A DNA stretch of 7,311 bases, from the NCBI GenBank assembly GCA_000434235.1, contig FR891987.1:21458-28768 (forward strand), read 5' to 3'. Position numbers and translations under genes: made by a program. This DNA comes from Alistipes sp. CAG:268 (GTDB taxonomy: Bacteria; Bacteroidota; Bacteroidia; Bacteroidales; Rikenellaceae). The notes under the pieces were generated by a model, which did not search any database, was not told the origin of the DNA, and saw only the letters and a list, made by a program, of their open reading frames with translations. Below are positions 5,410-7,311 of this stretch, piece after piece (within the stretch, counting starts at the first letter, position 1; each line of letters starts with the position of its first letter).

Positions 5410-7311
5410 ATGAAAAAACCTCTACTTCACTTTCTCCTGATGGCGGCCTTCATCCTGATCGGCTCGTCATCGGCAATCGCACAATCGACAGTGATCGGTA
5501 AGGTCGTCGATGAGAACGACGCGCCGCTCATCGGTGCGACCGTCATCGTGCCCGGCACCTCGACCGGTACCGGAACCGACGCAGCCGGCAACTTCTCGCT
5601 GAAGGTCGATGCCGGAACGCAGAGCGTCGAGATCTCGTTCATCGGTTACGTGACCGAGACCCGCGAGATCAAGGGGGGGGGTCGCATTGACCTCGGCACA
5701 ATCGTCCTGAAGACCGACGCCGTGACGCTGCAGGACGTCATCGTCTCGCAGTCGGTGGCCGTGCAGCGCAAGACCCCCGTGGCCGTATCGACCGTCACGG
5801 CCGACGAGATCACCTACAAACTCGGCGGACAGGAGTTCCCCGAGATCCTCAAATCGACCCCCGGCGTATATGTGACCAAGGACGGCGGCGGCTTCGGTGA
5901 CGCCAAGATCAACATGCGCGGCTTCCAGTCGGCCAACGTCGCCGTGATGGTGAACGGCGTACCGGTCAATGACATGGAATGGGGCGGCGTCTACTGGTCG
6001 AACTGGGCCGGTCTCTCGGACGTGACGCGCAGCATGCAGACGCAGCGCGGTCTGGGCGCCTCGAAGATCTCGGCCCCCTCGGTGGGCGGTTCGGTGAACA
6101 TCGTCACCAACGGCATCGACGCCAAGAAGGGCGGCACGTTCTCGTTCGGCGTCGGAAACGACGGACTCTACAACCTCTCGCTCAGCCTCTCGACCGGCCT
6201 GACCAAGAACGGATGGGCCATGTCGATCCTCGCGGCCAAGCGCTGGGGCGACGGCTACATCCAGGGCACGAACTTCGAGGGCTACAACTGGTTCGTGAAC
6301 ATCTCGAAGCGCATCAACGACCGGCACCAGCTCTCGCTCACGGCATTCGGCGCCCCCCAGAAGCACGGACAGCGCAACGCCCTGAACGACGGTCTGACGA
6401 TCGCCGAGTGGCAGAAGGCCAAGAACTTCATGGGCGAGAAGGACATGTACCGCTACAACGCCAGCTACGGTTTCGACAAGAACGGCAAGCAGCGCTACTC
6501 GAGCTTCAACGAGTACCACAAGCCCCAGATCTCGCTCAACCACCAGTGGCAGATCGACTACAAGTCGTCGCTCTCGACGGCCCTCTACATGTCGATCGGA
6601 CGCGGCTCGGGATACTCGGGACAGGGCCGCACGTCGGCCGACCGCAACGCCTGGAAGGGCACGAACTACGGTATCCTGAACACCACGTTCCGCAACCCCG
6701 ACGGCACGTTCGCCTACGACAAGATCCAGGAGCTCAACGCCGCCAGCATCGACGGCTCGCGCATGGTGATGTCGAAGAGCAACAACAACCACATGTGGTA
6801 CGGTCTGCTCTCGACCTACACCAACCAGATCACCCCGTCGCTCGAGCTCTCGGCCGGTGTCGATGTCCGCTACTACATCGGTGAGCACAACAACGAGATC
6901 ATCGACCTCTACGACGGCAAGTACTTCATCGACGACAACAGCCGCCGCAACGTCAAGGCCTCGGACAACATCGCCGCTGCCGATCCCACGTGGCAGTACG
7001 AGAAGCTGCAGGTGGGCGACAAGGTCTACCGCGACTACGACGGACACGTCCACCAGGAGGGCGTATTCGCACAGCTCGAGTGGACGCGCAACAAGCTCAA
7101 CGCATTCGTCTCGGGTTCGATCTCCAACACCGGATACTGGCGCTACGACCGCTTCTACTACGATGCCGAACACGCCGAGTCGGACCACGTGAACTTCCTC
7201 GGATACACGGTCAAGGGCGGCGCCAACTACAACATCACCGACAAGCACAACGTATTCGCCAACCTCGGATACATCAGCCGCGCACCCTTCTTCTCGGGCG
7301 GCGCATTCCTG
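5410..7311 (+). CDS. TonB-dependent outer-membrane receptor with CarboxypepD_reg-like N-terminal domain (3' end cut by window edge)
   Basis: The first 634 residues of an outer-membrane receptor that imports a ligand using TonB/ExbBD energy. Residues 1-24 are a Sec signal peptide (MKK, hydrophobic core, AIA before Q25). Residues 27-102 form the CarboxypepD_reg-like domain typical of Bacteroidota receptors (VIGKVVDENDAPLIGATV, then DAAGNFSL and FIGYV). LQDVIVSQS at 107-115 is the likely TonB-box region. The plug spans about 120-235, with INMRGF (167-172), MVNGVPVND (180-188) and GGSVNIVT (226-233). Beta-barrel strands rich in aromatic residues and rising Asn/Tyr follow and run off the edge. The plug has VNGVPVNDMEWG rather than the IDGV-type motif of classical SusC, and no SusD is in view, so the ligand (glycan, peptide, metal or cofactor) is open. 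A G9 run at 5673-5681 (codons 88-91) is in frame here. The start is set by the signal peptide and the A-rich leader. Confidence 0.93.
   Translation, partial: MKKPLLHFLLMAAFILIGSSSAIAQSTVIGKVVDENDAPLIGATVIVPGTSTGTGTDAAGNFSLKVDAGTQSVEISFIGYVTETREIKGGGRIDLGTIVLKTDAVTLQDVIVSQSVAVQRKTPVAVSTVTADEITYKLGGQEFPEILKSTPGVYVTKDGGGFGDAKINMRGFQSANVAVMVNGVPVNDMEWGGVYWSNWAGLSDVTRSMQTQRGLGASKISAPSVGGSVNIVTNGIDAKKGGTFSFGVGNDGLYNLSLSLSTGLTKNGWAMSILAAKRWGDGYIQGTNFEGYNWFVNISKRINDRHQLSLTAFGAPQKHGQRNALNDGLTIAEWQKAKNFMGEKDMYRYNASYGFDKNGKQRYSSFNEYHKPQISLNHQWQIDYKSSLSTALYMSIGRGSGYSGQGRTSADRNAWKGTNYGILNTTFRNPDGTFAYDKIQELNAASIDGSRMVMSKSNNNHMWYGLLSTYTNQITPSLELSAGVDVRYYIGEHNNEIIDLYDGKYFIDDNSRRNVKASDNIAAADPTWQYEKLQVGDKVYRDYDGHVHQEGVFAQLEWTRNKLNAFVSGSISNTGYWRYDRFYYDAEHAESDHVNFLGYTVKGGANYNITDKHNVFANLGYISRAPFFSGGAFL
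5673..5681 (+). repeat. G9 homopolymer tract inside the receptor gene
   Basis: Nine consecutive G's run from the last base of K88 through G91 of the receptor. The downstream frame is clearly the receptor frame, so nine is the in-frame count. With eight G's the frame hits TGA at 5708-5710; with ten it hits TGA at 5688-5690. No other homopolymer this long was seen in the coding regions. Confidence 0.9.

Noticed and set aside
5467..7248. Minus-strand open frame of 593 codons under the receptor gene
   Set aside because: Shadow of the receptor. The product is a Val/Arg/Asp-rich repeat-like string caused by the receptor's GAC/GGC/CTC codon use.
5410..7311. SusC of a classical SusC/SusD pair
   Set aside because: The CarboxypepD_reg and plug domains fit any Bacteroidota TonB-dependent receptor. 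The plug reads VNGVPVND rather than the usual SusC IDGV form and no SusD is visible.

Overview
The window looks like a chromosomal segment of a GC-rich gut Bacteroidota, most like Alistipes or a relative. Three things point there: promoters of the Bacteroidota sigma type (TTG, 19-20 bp, TAnnTTTG), A-rich leaders with no clear Shine-Dalgarno sequence, and the gene content (secreted family 2 glycosidase, CarboxypepD_reg-type TonB-dependent receptor, stand-alone biotinylated carboxyltransferase). The genus is an inference from style, not from a marker gene.

Layout: three genes run leftward and one runs rightward. From the right, the minus strand carries an AI-2E/PerM-family membrane protein (3873-4958), then an oxaloacetate decarboxylase alpha / pyruvate carboxylase B type protein (1785-3656), then a secreted LacZ-like family 2 glycosidase with an N-terminal ricin-type beta-trefoil (1-1607, cut by the left edge). 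The gaps between them are about 177 and 216 bases. The glycosidase and the carboxyltransferase each have their own promoter, so this looks like separate transcription units rather than one operon. A 10-bp stem-loop follows the carboxyltransferase gene. The plus strand carries a TonB-dependent receptor from 5410 to the right edge, cut in its barrel.

The 450-base divergent gap (4959-5409) holds two plus-strand promoters about 250 bp apart. The nearer one fits the receptor. The farther one has a better -35-side element and transcribes about 220 bases of GC-rich, hairpin-forming sequence with no convincing gene, so it is either a long receptor leader or a small RNA.

Functionally this is ordinary central metabolism and nutrient capture: polysaccharide or galactoside degradation, uptake across the outer membrane, C3/C4 carboxyl transfer, and a membrane exporter or channel-like protein. 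I see no mobile element, CRISPR array, tRNA, rRNA or multi-gene defence system, and nothing that amounts to a new system. The observations most worth checking are a perfect palindrome of Rex-like form over the predicted start site of the carboxyltransferase gene, a G9 tract in the receptor gene where one base lost or gained gives an immediate stop, and the unexplained promoter with its structured leader.
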